Origin: Lineus longissimus
Taxonomy: Eukaryota > Nemertea > Pilidiophora > Heteronemertea > Lineidae
Direction of reading: 5' to 3'
NCBI RefSeq assembly: GCF_910592395.1
Contig: NC_088309.1
Coordinates: 9,302,501 to 9,366,500 of the forward strand
Length of the DNA stretch: 64,000 bases
Below the pieces are notes generated by a model. That model searched no databases, was not told where the DNA came from, and saw only the letters and a program-made list of their open reading frames with translations. Made by a program: the position numbers and the translations under genes. Numbering within the stretch: the first letter of the stretch is position 1; every line of letters begins with the position of its first letter. Of the stretch, positions 1 to 14,900 are shown in pieces.

Positions 1-2478
1 CACTGCTTCTTACCTCTCTATTAAGGACACCCTATCTATATTAAAAACATTAGTTTTGGTATCGACTTTTTTCCATTCAACTTGACCTCTCTTATCAGGA
101 CGACTCTCTATCGAGGACAGCCATTGTCGATCCCGAGAGTGTTGGCCAATAAAAAGACACCCACCAATCTTGTTTCGGCATAGAAAGCATAGGCATTAGG
201 ACTTGGAGGGTTTCTGAGTGGCCATTACCTAAGCAGAAGTGTTGAAGTGTTCTTTGATAAAAGGCGAATGAGAAACTGATACACACCTTTCTTTTTCCAA
301 AGAGATATTTAAAGAACCACACAAGCGGGTTTTGTCCGAGTCCTAACCAGAGGAGGGGCAAGGTCAAGGTAACAGCTATCACAGCAGCTAGGATGATAAA
401 CAGAAGAGGAGATCTGGCCGCTGGCGTCAATGATGGAATGGCACATATGACGGCAGCAGTGAGTACGATGATCTGTAATCGATAACCAACATAAATATAA
501 CATTTACACCAGAAACAGTTCTTTTTCAGCTCTTAATCTAAATATATCTATCCCACATAAATCTTTTCAAGACAGACAGAAATGAAAAGAAATGATATCA
601 AACACCAAGTTGAACACAGATTTAGAGTAATACATGTATACACAAGAATAAACTTACCTTTGAAAAGTAAGAAACATCATTTGTTGCAAAGTCCCCAACT
701 CCTGTTAATTTCAACTGAAAATTAAATAGAAACATGTCAACGTTTACATGTACATTAGATTAGTGTTGAATCATAGGTACCAGATATTGTGATAGAAAAC
801 TTGGCTTCAAAAGTTGGGAAATGCTCTGTCATTGGAAGACAGATAAAGATACATGTATAATTTGTACATTCACATGTACTTGGTGACACAAAAACTATCA
901 TAACCTTTTTATTTTGAATTAGCTTAGTATTTGCAAGCAAATAGCAGAGAAAATCTCCTTGCTCTGAACTAATTCATTCTATCAAAACTAGATACAAGTA
1001 TTTAACTTACCCTTAAGATGATCTCTATTATTGTTGAGAAAAGAAACAACGTAAACCCTTGAGACACAATCATGACCTCACCGACAGTAAAGCATTTTGG
1101 CAGACGTTGCAGCACCATGCGGATAACGCACATAAAAACGAATTGGCACACTATGATGAGAATGAAGAAGGAGCACCCTGGAAAGAAATTTAAAGAAAAT
1201 GTTTGAGACGTGCATCATTCTGTGGCGGACTCACAAAGCTCAGCATTTCGAATATGGATAAATAAGCTGTATGATTGATTGACTGACTGAGTGACTGATT
1301 GAGTGACTGATTGACTGATTGATTGATGGATGGATGGATCGATTGAATTGATTGATTGATTGACTCATCAATTGATCATGCATCAATCTAGCTGAAACTA
1401 TAAGAATAACTCACATTGCACAGTACCTGTCTGACAATTTGACATGAAGCACATCGCCATGAAGACGAGCGCTAGGTGAGCAGGTGACCAGAGATCCATG
1501 GGAGGAGGGAGCGTCATGGAGGGCTGACGCAGGTGAAGGTTACCAAGCGTTACAATGGAGGACATCACGATGACCATCATTAAGATAGACACGCCAAGCC
1601 AATATTCATCTGAAAGGAAATCAATCCCAATACAATGTTTATATGCAGTAAGTTCATATTTTAATCAGACAACAAATCAGAGAGAAAGACAGAAATGTCA
1701 TGCTGTTAGTCAGCTGGTATGATTAAGTCAGTTGTGTAAAAATTACCCTCTCGGGTCATAAAATCTGCTCACCATTTACTTTGAAAGACTGCATCAGTAA
1801 ACAATTGGTCAACAGTGCATGGTAGATGTAGCCAGGTTGGGCATTAGGCCTGAAAATAAGAATACGGCTATATTCTTTCGAAAAAGTGAGAACAGGTTCA
1901 TGGCTTTAGAAGACAAAGAGAAGATCTCATGATCTATGCATAAAATGATTCTCTCAGAAGAAGACGAGTTCAAATATAAAGTCTTGTCACACACTTTATA
2001 AAAAGATGTACAATATAGGCCTAACTGGCAACTAATCAATGTCACACATCTCACCTCACATCCCAGCAATACTTTTTAGTAGCCTCCTTCCCAGGAGTGT
2101 TCAAAGATTCAAGAAATACCCCCATCAGTTGACAAATCATTAGTAACACTGCAAAAAAGAGGAAAATATACTATAATGAATATGAAAAACATCTGTTTCA
2201 GTCTCGGATGTACCAGGTACATGCTTGGCAACACTAAAACTGTGTCAGTGCTCCAGGAACTTATCCACTGAGAAGAGACCCATTACCGCATAATGGGCGG
2301 GCATTTTCCGCATGATTTTGCAGTATCAATTTTAATTCATCGTATTCAAGTCATGTCAATTTTACTGACCCATTTGTGCTATATTTACAACATTCCTTGC
2401 ACTTTCCGAACATGACAACACTAAAAAAGCGTTTAAGAAACAGCTAGCAAGTAGCACAGCATTATCCAAGGCCATCAT
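1..2478 (-). CDS. DOLK: Dolichol kinase (partial, 3' end outside window)
   Basis: Multi-pass ER membrane enzyme that phosphorylates dolichol using CTP, supplying dolichyl phosphate for N-glycosylation and GPI anchors. Exons read on the minus strand: 2370-2478 (tentative first exon, start ATG at 2478), 2055-2148, 1773-1849, 1427-1609, 1011-1177, 658-714, 287-472. Lengths and phases join without a break to 291 codons. The recognisable family stretch is in exon 1011-1177 (RLPKCFTVGEVMIVSQG, the conserved LP-CFT-GE signature before a TM helix) and exon 287-472 (GQNPLVWFFKYLF, matching the family's RNP-LW-L-FLF segment). Most exons are hydrophobic membrane helices. After the donor at 286 no further exon is visible, so the window starts inside an intron and the catalytic CTP-binding C-terminal half is missing. 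The first exon is the least certain: its donor (gtcagt) is weak, but phase 1 fits exon 2 and it gives a hydrophobic N terminus. Family assignment is firm; exact N terminus is not. Confidence 0.85.
1285..1370. repeat. GATT/GACT-type tetranucleotide microsatellite
   Basis: Imperfect run of GATT, GACT and GATG tetranucleotides in the DOLK intron between the exons at 1011-1177 and 1427-1609. No coding role. Confidence 0.85.
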
Positions 2479-2933
2479 TTTTGGAATAAAGGGTGAACAA
2501 TCGACTTTTTATGTTGGAAAATTCATGAAATTTGGAAAATTTCCCTTGTCCACCATTTTGTATTTCTAATGCAGATACGTGCCAGTTGTCATATTTTGTT
2601 TGTTCTGGGGACGAGGCTATGTGATATTTCGAGAAATATTCTGCCTCTTACACGTAAATAACCTACAAAACTTACCATTTTAATAAACAATAATATATAT
2701 TTATTGGAGAAAAGAGTTTTAATTGCAGTGTTTTTGTCATATTGTGGGGCTTAATGGTGTCACAGAGGTAACACTTTGATATCATTTGGGACCAAGGTTG
2801 AATGGTTGAGCTTTGGTACACCATGTACATGATGTACACTGATTGTAAAATCCAGGCACCAGCAGCTCTATTTATCATGTTTTCTCCTTATTTCATGCAT
2901 TTATACTGTAGGTTCTGAAGCCAAGGCAACGCA
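2479..2933. promoter_or_regulatory. Divergent intergenic region between DOLK and DEPDC5
   Basis: The proposed DOLK start (2478, minus) and the DEPDC5 start (2934, plus) lie 455 bp apart head to head, so this interval probably holds both promoters and the 5' UTRs. No TATA box or well-known palindromic factor site stands out. A possible 3' splice site (ctgtag, ending 2911) just upstream of the DEPDC5 ATG may mark a 5'-UTR intron. Inference from layout only. Confidence 0.4.
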
Positions 2934-5900
2934 ATGAAGTTGGTGAAACTTTGGGTCCACCAAAAAGGAAACTTTGGAGGCAAGTCATTTCAACTTGTTC
3001 GTTGTGCCGCAGTTTTGGCTTTGAACTTCGACCTAAAGTGGCGATTAGTCGGTTACGTCTCGTACCTCACATTTTTTCCATCATACATGTACGACGTTGG
3101 TCGTGGCCTGGATGACAGGCAGGATGTGACGACAAGGCCAACACTGATGACAGGGTCAATACCTTGACTCTTGTTGCCCTCTTAGGCTCTTATGACACTA
3201 TAGATACCCTCATTACCAGGTGGAGGAAGCCACTGCTGGCCACAAAAAACAAGCAGCAAACAAAAGACCATGAGACTTTGTTGCATACCACATGTTCTTT
3301 TGTTCGTTATGCCTATAGGTTTGTTTTGTCTCGTGACTTCCTCCGTCTGGTGTGTAAGTGACTATTGACAGTATGAGTAAGTGAGTAACTCTGGAGTCCT
3401 CTGGCATTGTTACAAGTTTTATTTTCTGGTTGTTCCTTTCAGGTGAATCCATTGTTGTTAACCCAAAAGAGTTTCCAAATATCACTGCTGGAAATGTTGT
3501 GGAGATATTTCATCCAGAAGATGAAACCAGGTCAGTCACAGTCAATAGCTAACTTGCTTATTTTCACATCGTTTTTACCCAAAGGTTAATGATTAGTGAT
3601 AAATATTATGGACATCGAAAGTTATTCATTAAGTGGTGAATTAGTATAACCTTTACTATTTCTTTATTTTCAGCCGTTTATTGTTACAAGTTCCTTCTCT
3701 TAGAGATGACTTTCAGCAAAAGGGTGAGAGAATTTATTGTAATTCATGATTCTGACTCAGTCAATGGTCCTTCTTTAGAATCAGTCTAAAAATGCATGAT
3801 TTAGGAGGGGGGAGATGGGAGGGGAGGGGGTCAGGTGGCCTTATGTGGTGGCTTTTGTTATAGTAGGTTGTAATATAGGCATGATTTTTGATTTTTTTGT
3901 TGCATTTGGACTCTGCACTCACATATTGGATTTGAATGAATTGATGTTCAAGTATAGCATGTCTCTGGACGTACCTCTCCCAGAAATGCCTGTTTAGTGG
4001 AGTTTTTCTGTTTTCATTCCAGACACTATTAGCGTAGAGCAGTCCGTGGCAAATGCCTTCAACCTCCGCACATACAAAGATGTCAGGGTCAATGTTGTCG
4101 ACTCAAAGGTGAGGTTTTTAAAGCTGATGTTTGTAGCATTCAGTAAAGCAAGGCAAGGCAGAGGAAAAGGCCCCAATTTGCACCATGATGATGTTAATGG
4201 GTCGACTGTTATTAAGAATCACTCACAAGTATTGGTTTGTAAACTAACAGTTAAATTATCTTGCAATAATATCTTATTATTTTGTCTTTATTTCAGTCTG
4301 TGGCGTTGGATCTCATGGAGATTGTCTTTAGAGAACAGTATTACAGTCGGAGTGATATGTGGCGGCTCTCCAAGACCTTGGTAAGATATGTATTGATGTA
4401 TTAAACGTGAATGCATAGCATTTGGTTCTGAGATGATCCTTGACTATTCAGAAACGGTCTTCTTATATCAGTGAAACTAGAGTCTATTCACCCTTCGGTC
4501 TTATCTTTCAGGTCAATACATGTGTGTACGCCTCTAAGAAAATTGAGTTTGCAGAAATGAGGTAAGTGGTTGGGGCACCCCCTTTGATTTCCCCTTTTTG
4601 AATATACTATAGGGATAGCAGAAGGTAGTTAGGAATAATTAAGAAATGTAATATTGTAAGTTACTGCCATATGCAGGTAGATTTCAAAAATGCTCACGTT
4701 CTAAATTGAGATCACTTATTCTGTTCCTTTTTAGGGCTCAAGTGAATGAGCTTTGGTCAAAGGGAGAGAAGATGACATGCGGATATGTGACAGAGGACAC
4801 CAGGGTAAGTAAGCCTGCTACCACTGAGCAATGAGCTATTATCCGTATAGTTCATTTCAAGTGGACCAATGCAAGTTACATCCAGGGAAGCTATATAAGA
4901 AGCATCTAAGAGTAGATTTCATCAGAAGCCTTTTGTGACCTCGAAAAAGCGGCCTCAGTTATTCAATGATTTTATTTGGCCAGCTGCGGATCGTGGTACT
5001 AAAGACTTGAAACGCTTCCATGCCTTTTTTTCTTGCATTGACAGATAATCACGAATAGATTTAGTTTACACAGGGTTGTAAATACGTGAAATTGAAAGTA
5101 TGCTAAGGTTAAAACTGCAAATAGAATGAACGTGAATAATTTGGGTTGACATTATCAATGGAATCAAGAATTGATAAAGACTAGTCTTTATTAATTCTTG
5201 ATGGAATATATGTTTCTCTCTGTAGGTTGTGTTTAGGTCTTCAACAGCAGTGATCAGTATCTTCATCCAGATGAGCAGTGAGATGTGGGAGTTCGATGCC
5301 TACGGAGACTTATACTTTGAAAAAGCTGTCTGTGGCTTCCTGGCCGAACTCTTTGCAAAATGGAAGGTAAAGTGACACTAGATTTCAAAGGCAAACATCC
5401 TTTGAGGGATTGGCTGATAATTTTGCCAAGCGGAAGGGAAGTTTTGCTTTCATAGTATCAAAAGTATGTTAATTCACAGATCAACTGTTCTGTAGACATA
5501 GCCAGTTGATTAATTTGGAAGAAATTCTTAGCCTACTATCAAGAGGTTGGCACCTTGCAGATATTCACTGAGAAAAGTTCAATGCAAGGGCCATGACAAA
5601 ACAGTTTGTGTATGTGTTTGCGTTAAACTTAATGTATACCACAGTTTGTTTCGATAAGGGATACCATCTGACTTATATCAGGCCTTTACATCTAAAGAAT
5701 TTCTGACTAAGATTTGTTGATCTTTCAGGAGAATAACTGTTCCCATGATGTGACGATTGTGATGTTCTCTCGGACGTTTTACGATGCACAGTCAAAAGGT
5801 GTGTCATATGCTTCGATTCAGTTTCATTATCAAACCTGCAGTCTTGCAGCCAATAATCCATTCTCAAACAGTTCAGTTCATTGTCTTTGCCTCATTGTAA

Positions 5901-8900
5901 CTTTTCCTTGCTATTGCATATGAACAAGAAGTGTTTACTTGAGCCCTCCTCCTTATAATTCCGACCGCAGAAGAAGAAAACCCCTCCTGGTCCTCCATGA
6001 AGTTATTATTTGAAATCATTACAACACTTGGCTAAAAGGGAACATGTCATCACATGTCGTTCTAATCATTTCCTCTCTCTTGGACAGATGAACTGCCACA
6101 TCCTGTGAGAGAATGCATCACTCAAGACTACAAGGGTCGTTTCTATGAGGATTTCTACAGGTCTGTACCACAACACTACGGTACTGCTTAAAAGAAGCTG
6201 CAATGTTTTGACTTGTGCCGATCTGAATATATTTAAAGTAATAGGTTTTTGCCTGTACTATTCTACCAACAAAACAACCATAAATGTTCTACAAGCACAC
6301 TCTCATGTGTTCTAAAGGAAAACCAGGACTAATTTCCTCAGTAATTCCTCTTTCCAGGGTTGTTGTCCAGAATGAGAGATACGATGAATGGACGTCAGTG
6401 CTGATCGAGCTTAAGAAACTGTTTGTTGAGTACCCGAAGCGTGTGCTTCACTTCCATGACAGCAGCGGCCATCGGCTACCAAGGGCTTGGAACTCCACGG
6501 CTGCCCAGGGAAACTTTCTGGAAGTTATCAACATGTCATTGAATTGTAAGTTCATGCCTACCATTCCCACTACAGAAAATTCCGCCTTTTTTGATAAAAC
6601 TTTTACCTTGACCAAAACCAGAATATAGATCAATTAATCGGCATGTACATGCACACTAAAGAGTCACATTTTTTGTATATTTTCTGTACTTCTTTTCAAA
6701 TTTAAGCCTATGAGAAGTATTACATTGACCGTAACTTTGATAGGACTGGAAAAGTTGCAGTAGTGATAACACCCGGGGCAGGTGTTTTCGAAGTTGATCG
6801 TGAACTCATGAATGTCACCAAGCAAAGGACAATCGACTATGGTACGATTCACAAAACTTTGTATTTCACTAAGATTTTGAGTGAAACTTTTGTCTCGTCA
6901 TTGGTTATCTTTGAATGACCAAGTCGGATTCAGTTGTTTGTTAAGTTTAGCAAAGAGATTAAGTGACTGGTTTGAGAAGTTCATGACCTAAAAATTCATT
7001 AGGGACACTCATCATCAGATTTGGAGCAAACATAACCTGTGTGAACTGTCAGTCCCTCTTCAGTCATCTGGCTGACTGATGTGATGATATCTGGTAAAGA
7101 GAGAAGTTTCCAAGTGTAAATGTACCTCTATCTTTTTTCCACCAGGTATTGGAGCAGACATAGTTTGCATGGCAGAACAACCTCTTCATGCTGTCCCGCT
7201 ATTCAAGGTAAGAAAAACACCCAACAACCTTTTTTTGAATCAGACACATTGTTGTAACATTCCTCTGTCATGAATTGAGAGGTGTCTGTCACCGCTGTGG
7301 GCAGCGCTGATCCTGACTATTAATCTGAAGTAAAGATCACCACTGGATTCAGTGAATATTTTGCTTGTGAAGGTCAATCATGTTATCAAACTTAGTTCTC
7401 AAACCGTTTGAAATGCAAGAAATCGGCTCATGTTATCACATATTTTGTATAATAGTATCTGCTACACAAATAAAAGGATAACTTCACCATTGACTTTACT
7501 CTCTTCATCTTAAGTTCCATAACAAGAACGATCAGACGACACTGGATGTTGGTGACGACTACAACCTTCCACATTGGATCAATATCAGGTTGGCCATTTT
7601 GTAATACTGTTAGAATTGTATACCAAAACCATGAAAGAAATGTCAGTCTTGGAACTAGATGGTAGTCTTGGTTATGCTGGTACAAACTGGCCTGAAATGG
7701 TGAAGTGCAGCGCAGGGTGGTCAATGAGTGGAAAGCACTTTGAGACTGCTGTACAGTTAAATGGGCTTTCTAAGAACTTCTATTTCTTTAAGAGATGCTG
7801 AATGGTGATATGGTTGGTGATAAATGTCTGTCTCCTGCTGTTTGATTTGAGCACTGTTCGTTGATGTGTACCATTGAATTTCATTTCAGTTTCTACCATT
7901 CGAACAGTCAGGAACAAGGTACAAATTCAGCCAAATTTGTGCCAAGGATTAAGTTGGGAATCAAAAACCCAAACAGAGTAAGTCTATTTATAGCAGCTTT
8001 TATTGTGTGGGATTACATCATGTGCAAAAGATGGTCACTTGAGCAGTTTCTAAGGTCATCATTTTTGATGACCTGGTGCCAAAATTAAGAAAACTACTGC
8101 AATCCCAGGTTTTTCGATCCACTTTATATGTTTATTTCTTTGCCGATACTGATTTGTTTACTTTTTGCCTTCCTCATTTGGTGTTCCCTCATTACAGCCT
8201 CTCTTGGGAATGGAAAAGAACAACAGTAAGGAAAATGGTGAGTGTTTGTCAAGGTTGCCTTGCTTGTTGAGGTCAAGAGCTGAAATTAATGGAGGGTCAG
8301 ATAACATAGAGAGGTTCAGATTTGTAAGTAAGTAAAAGTCACAGTGCTGCCATCTTTGAACAATGCTGTCTGTCGTCTGCTCCAGGTACATGCTTTTGCG
8401 CTGTCATGACTGTGGCTTGCGTGGAGTGTAGGTAAGCAGTTTAAATATGACTGGGTCAGCAAGATCCTTTTGGTATCTTAGTGACCAAAGTTTCCGGTAG
8501 AGAAATGATTAGATACTTCACCAGCTCATTCCTTGCTCGTTTCAGTGCTTGCCAACCGCTGGAGGGAACAATCCCACGACAACTTCCCGTTTGTTGACTA
8601 TGATGAGTATGACAGCAATACATTCAAACTCCCTAGCAAGGTGGCTTCTATGACTCAAGTGTAGGTTAATTTCTACCCGATAAAAATCTTGTTATTCTTC
8701 TTGAAAATGTAGGTGATTATATATGAATTAAGGAGTTGATTGAATATTCTGGTTCTCTTCCTTTACTGAGTAGTTTGTTTTGCTTCAACACTTCATTTAT
8801 AGAGCATTAGAGAGTTCATTTACTACTCCAACTATGACAAAAGATAAGATTTTGCTTGATGTGTCAGATATCATCGTTAACTTTACTCTGTAGAATAGTG

Positions 8901-11900
8901 GTCGAACTCTGGTCCCACAAGAGTGCTGTTATTGAGTCACCAAACCATCATGAATTGCAACAAGGGGCTACAGCTTTACCTGCATGTTTGACCAGAGTTT
9001 GATAGTGCTATTAACTTAGCACTAACTAGATACAAACTCCCTTGCCAGTTGGCTGTAGCTGAATACCTTTTCTTTTGCAGGAAAAACCGTAGCTCCTCGG
9101 CAGCAGTGTCCAAATTCATTCCACAGTCTTTCCAGGAAGCACTCAGCCAGCATCGCCCAAGGACACGCACGATCTCTGACGACTACCTTGGCGCTGATTT
9201 GGGAAACTCAGTCACTCCAAAGATGCCGATTCCATATCACTCGAGCCCTGAAAATCTTCTCTCATCATCTTATAGTGGAGTGGTGGCTACAAGTATGGGT
9301 AAGTCTGCCATTTATTTCAAAAACATTTTAGCCAATCAGTTTTTTCACCATTTTCTGAAATTTGAGTCTTGTACAGTTACAAATCTGGTTGAGATGTTAG
9401 GTCGAGTGGGATCAGAATTAGGCTGTTTGGTTTGAATGTAGTTCTTGTGGAGATGCCAGTTGGCAAATGTACAAGTATGGCCAACTTTCTACTGTGATGT
9501 CGTGCTATGATAACTATTAGACTTTTTGTTGATAATAACATTTTTCAACAATATCTCATGTCTGTTCAATTTGCAGGTGGTGGGATAACTCAGGAGTCCA
9601 ATGTTTCTGAGTCAAATGATGACCTCGTTATCGGATACCGTAGCATTGTGGGAAGTGAGACATCACTGAGCAGCCATCTTGCCCGAACCGGCAGCGGTGA
9701 AGAGAAGGGCCGACCACATCGTGCCCTCATCAATCCGTTCGCTCCAATGAGGCTGAATTTTAAGATGACTTCCAATAGGAGGCGCTGGATACATGCCTTC
9801 CCTATCGGTATGTTAACAAGGTCCTTTTTACTGACCCTCATGGCCTGATTCTTGAAAAAAATGTCAGCTTATAGCATCATGTTGACATGTCATTTCATGT
9901 ACATGTAATGTAAGGTACACGCTTTTAGACAACCAGGCCTTGGCCTGATGAAATTTCTCCCTGGTATGTTAGCCATTGGCAATTTTGGCAATAAAAGATG
10001 AACAAAGGTACAAAGGCAACAATCTGATATTTTTCTTTTGTTACATTTACTCCAGATCCCCAAGGGACGACGATCCGGTCTCACTACCATCGTTTCAAGA
10101 TAAAGGAAAATAAAATTGACTTGAGCGTGCAGCCACCTACCAAGGAAGTCATGGAGGTATGCGACGTCTGCTTTGCCCTCATTCTGTTTGTACTGAGTCA
10201 TGAGGTGTGCATGAGGTCACCCATATAACTCTTGTGTTTTAGAGACCCTAGTCAAGCATGTCAAACACCTGACTTGATTCAAATTAAATTGGAGCAAGCT
10301 TGATCAACTGTTCATGACTATGGTCTCTTCAGTTTTCAATTATGAGAGATGAAATCATGAAGTTTAAGGTTAATAAAGTGGTTCAAATTTTTATTTCATA
10401 GAAGTGAGCCATATTTTCACTGTTGACAAAAATTTGGCTTTAGTTAGATTCTCAATTTCAACATAATAATGAAGTTGTTTATTTGTATTGCTGCTGAATT
10501 GCCTCTGTTCCGACATATAAAAGTTAATTCACCACTGTTCAAAACTTGCAGGCTGCCCAGCTAGCCGTTGAAATAAGGAAGAACCGCACTCGCCAGGAGA
10601 GTAGTTGCAATGAGTCTGACCAGTCAAGTTCGGTATCGCCGTCCGGTACCCTGACCAGGTGTGACAGTACCACCTCCACTCACACTCTCCAACAGATACC
10701 CAGTTCATCGAGCCTTTCGACGCTGAATAGATCTCAGAGTATATCCAAGGTTCAGAGTAACGCTAGTATCTCGAGTATGGTACCGAAAGGCAGCTATGAT
10801 GAGACATGTGAGTATTGTTTATACTTCCATTAACTTCCTCTTATTTGCTTTTCGGAAATATTTCTATAAGTTTTGATTTGAAAGTCAGTCTGAAAGTCTA
10901 AGCATGTGGTGCTGGTTTGCCAACCTTTGCTGCCGAGGCCAGGAGATTTCATCGATCATGCCTGAGGCAGAGTTCACATAACAGTCACATAGTAGCAAGT
11001 TATGCTTCATTGGTAACAATTTACGTGTTAACTAAAGAATGGACAAGTTATTTCTAGTGTGTAGGCCACAAAGGTGTTCATGCATCACTTCGAAATTCTT
11101 TTGGGCGTACCTGTGAGTCAAGTCACTTTCCTATCTTTCTCTTTAGTCGCTGCAAGAGCCAAGACACCCACACACTCTCAGAAACGGCTGTCGAGTATCT
11201 TGAGGGAACTTGAGGTTGAGAAGACCGGCCGCTGGCTGTGGGGGCCTCCTGGCGAGAAGGAATGGAGTCCATCATTGACCATGGGTAAGTTCATCTTCTT
11301 TTGAAATACTCTGAGGGGGTCCACCAGCAGGGAAGAAGGAATGGGGTTCATTTTTGACCATGGGTAAGGTCATCTTCTATAGAAATACTCTTAAGAAATG
11401 GGGGCATCCAGGCGGGAAGAAATGGACTCGATCATTAGCCAGGGGTAAGGGGTAAAATCTCAGACTATGCAATCATTTTCTTACAGCGTCATCATGTGTT
11501 CAAGCTTTGTGTCAACATGCATGGCTTACTCATTGATCCTGGCTACTTGACATAGATTAATGGAGCCTTGTAATATGACAATTTCATAACAGCTAAAGCT
11601 AAAAAATCCAGTGCAGTCTATTGTTAAAACTAATTTTAATATGTGCTCCCTAAATTTCATCCATCTAGCATTCTGGACATCGTCGGACTGCCTGTTTACT
11701 CTAGCTGGGGGCAGATTGGGTGAGGATACTGTATAGACATGTGGTGTTTCAGCTAAAGTGTCAGAGTAGGGTCCAGCACCCTGCCTTTTTTGAAATTCTC
11801 TTTTTGCCCTGCCTTCTTCACAAGTGGCTGATGCATTTCCATTAAAAGCAGTGAGCTGCACCTTACCTTTTTTAGGCTGTGCCGTTTTCTGCCCTGCCTT

Positions 11901-14900
11901 CTCAGATTTCTAGCTGAAACACTAGCTCATATGTAGATGTCACTTCTGTGCTACCATTGTCTTTGTTCCATCATTTGACATCTTCTGCTTCATTTATTAT
12001 CTAGACCTTAGAATCGTGTGCTGGTTACCCCGCCACCAGCTTCTGGCTTGAGGGTTCTCTGGCCAAAAAACCTATTAAATTTTTATTCATATTGGTCGAT
12101 TCTGCAAGATTCTAAGGTCTAGATACCAAGTATCAAGAAGAAGTTCTGCTAATTGCATGGCTTATTATTTTAATATTTCACCAGTTATAACATTTTATGC
12201 TTAGATATTGGCACGCTTTCAGGTTCTGGCCTGTGTATGACTAGTATGCTCAGAATGTCTGTGTACTTCAAAGTAATATTTCGTCTTCCTTTGTCTGTTG
12301 CCTTTTCCCAAGTTAAATATCAGCTCAACCACTTTTGCGATTGTATTTTTCGGTAGCCCACCCAGATGCATATGGTTTTCTTTTTATGCATGACTCAATT
12401 GATTGAAAGTCCGACACACGAGAGCCACATTCTAACCATTGCTGTTAGTGGTTTAACTTTCAACCCGCTTTATAATCCCTTTCACCCATCCACGGCCAAG
12501 TACTCATGGGCCACAACCAATTAGGCACTCTCGACTTCTTTTTGCAGTCTTGACTCCCTTACGCAAACTCGTAAACACAATAGGTTCGTGAAATGAGAGG
12601 GGTTTAAAGTGACAAATTGCATATTAGTTGCCATGGGTTTTCAGTCAGAACACTCAACACTCAATACCTTCTAAACTACTGGAAACCGTTTCATCACAGA
12701 AAGATTTTGAAATTTACATTCCTCTTTACGTGTCTCTGTTATCTTTTGACTTCATTGTTAGTGCAATCTCATTTTTCTCTCTTATTTCTAAAAATTTTAT
12801 GTCCTGGTTGCCGGTTTCGTGACTAACTAAATTGAATTCCTGGTAGATTTTATCTTTGCGCATTTTTGAAACTGAAGCTGCTGCTTGAAATCACAGATAT
12901 TTCTAATGGGAGTAAAATATACTTTGTCATTATTTCAGAACATGGATCTCCTGGGCCTTTTATTGACTCCTTCTGCATCTAAACTAAAGCAATTTTTACC
13001 ACTTGATGTACTAAATTCACTTTTTTGGCAATGCGGCATGTGCCTTTTTATCATGCGCACGTTTTCTTAGCTGATGAATAATATTTCCTGTCTTGCAAAG
13101 AAGGGTTCAGAAGTCTGCTTCATGTTTCCAACCATTTTTTATTGACCAAAGTAAGTTGAATCTCAGTTTGGCTTTTATAGAATTCATATTTGAAATATTT
13201 TCAGGGGTTGATTGGAAGTCGCTATGTTACCCAGCCCAGTTGCCCATGACAACTGATTACTTCCCTGACCAAGAGGCATTGCAGAAGTACTATGTCTTCA
13301 CCGATTACAGTCTCTTGCCTGACGACTATAATCAAGACGTCTGGCAGAGGTAAGAAGGATAAGAATTTGGTGTCTGCGCATACGAGTACATTTTTACAAT
13401 GTTTGGATCTATGAGTATTACTCACAGGTCACTGATAAATTATTAAGAAAGTTGTTTAGTTTTACCATAAATTTGACAAACTTGGATGTGATTTGTATCT
13501 TTTTCAATTTTATTTTTAGGCCCTCCGGTGAAGATGCAAGCAAGTACAACCACAAACCACTTACCTGTAGTCAAGTATTCAAGGAGCTTATCTCACAGAG
13601 GATGGCCCAAGGCTTCCAGTTGATAGTGCAGCCAAAGACGCAGACCCAAGGTGGACACAGCAAGCTGAGCTCAAGCCCTCGTTATAACACTGGTTCATTT
13701 TATAATAATAGGACTTGGTCTAGACCCGAACAGGAACAATCAGTACGCATTTTATAATATATGAAATGGAAACTTCTTTAGTCTATAAAGTTGACTCAAG
13801 AGATTAAAACTCCTGGAGTCTAATGCTGCAGTACCCAGCTCTACTCCTCTTCTTATCTGAAAAAATTACATTAATCTCAACACCTCAAAGACATAATGAG
13901 AACTTTAGGTCCGATCATTTTCACAAAACTTTTTCATGTATCAATTATCCAATTTCAGGAAGAATACAACATGAGTATTGGCCGTATCTTCCACAAGCTG
14001 AACCTGTCCAACTCGTCCATCACTGTCACCAGATACCGCCCGCGCCATTCTGCACCCAACATTCTCGTCCACTACAGATATCGGCTACAAGTGCCAGACT
14101 CAAAGACGTACGACATCTCGTGGGCAGACTTCCGCAGCGAACAGTTGGAGAGTTATAACTGGAATTATCTGGATTTGTACATCTGCACGAGAGGCGAGAG
14201 TGACTTTGGTCTTGTGGAAGTGAGTCCCCTTCTTTTTGATGTTATTATGCTTAAATAACGCTTAGAATAGATTAAGATGTTTAATCCTGGATCATTTGTC
14301 AATTTCTCTGCACTATGGAGGAGCCTTGTAGCCTAGTGGTTAACACTGCTGGCTTCTACACAGAAGGGCCCAGTATCCAATACATCCTGTTAATAGTGTG
14401 TTTCTTATTCAGTCTCTGAAATTCTGGCGGAGTCGATTCTTCCTACTGCCATTACAAACGGATCCTGCTACGGAGAAGATTATCCAGGGTTCAGCAAGGT
14501 GAGTGATTTATGATCTAGTCCTGGCTGATTTGAATCAGTATTCTATTTGTCAGTGATGATGCCATTTCTTTTAAGTTTGAGTTCTATAAAGGTGACTTGT
14601 GATGCCTAGTAGGTAGTGCTTTCAAAGAATAACGCAAGATCAAACTCATGTTATTCAATTCTTCACTTTCTCTATTCATCCTTTTCTAGGTGTGACATCT
14701 ATGAAGAACGATGCATCAAGGAGCAGTGTCAGATTGTTGAGGGCTACCTCCGCTTCATTGAAACAATAAACAAGATTCGAAGGCCGAGTTCGACCAGAAA
14801 GCAGAAGGTAAGATAGCGTTGGGTTAAAGTGTGGCCTACTGCAATGCTACAATCTGCACTGGTTTTCCGCTGACCTTAACACTGTGGGTGACGTGCATAG

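Noticed and set aside
2672-2878. Minus-strand ORF starting MINRAAGAWILQ as DOLK first exon
   Set aside because: No donor in phase 1 at a sensible place; the exon at 2370-2478 fits phase and hydrophobicity better.
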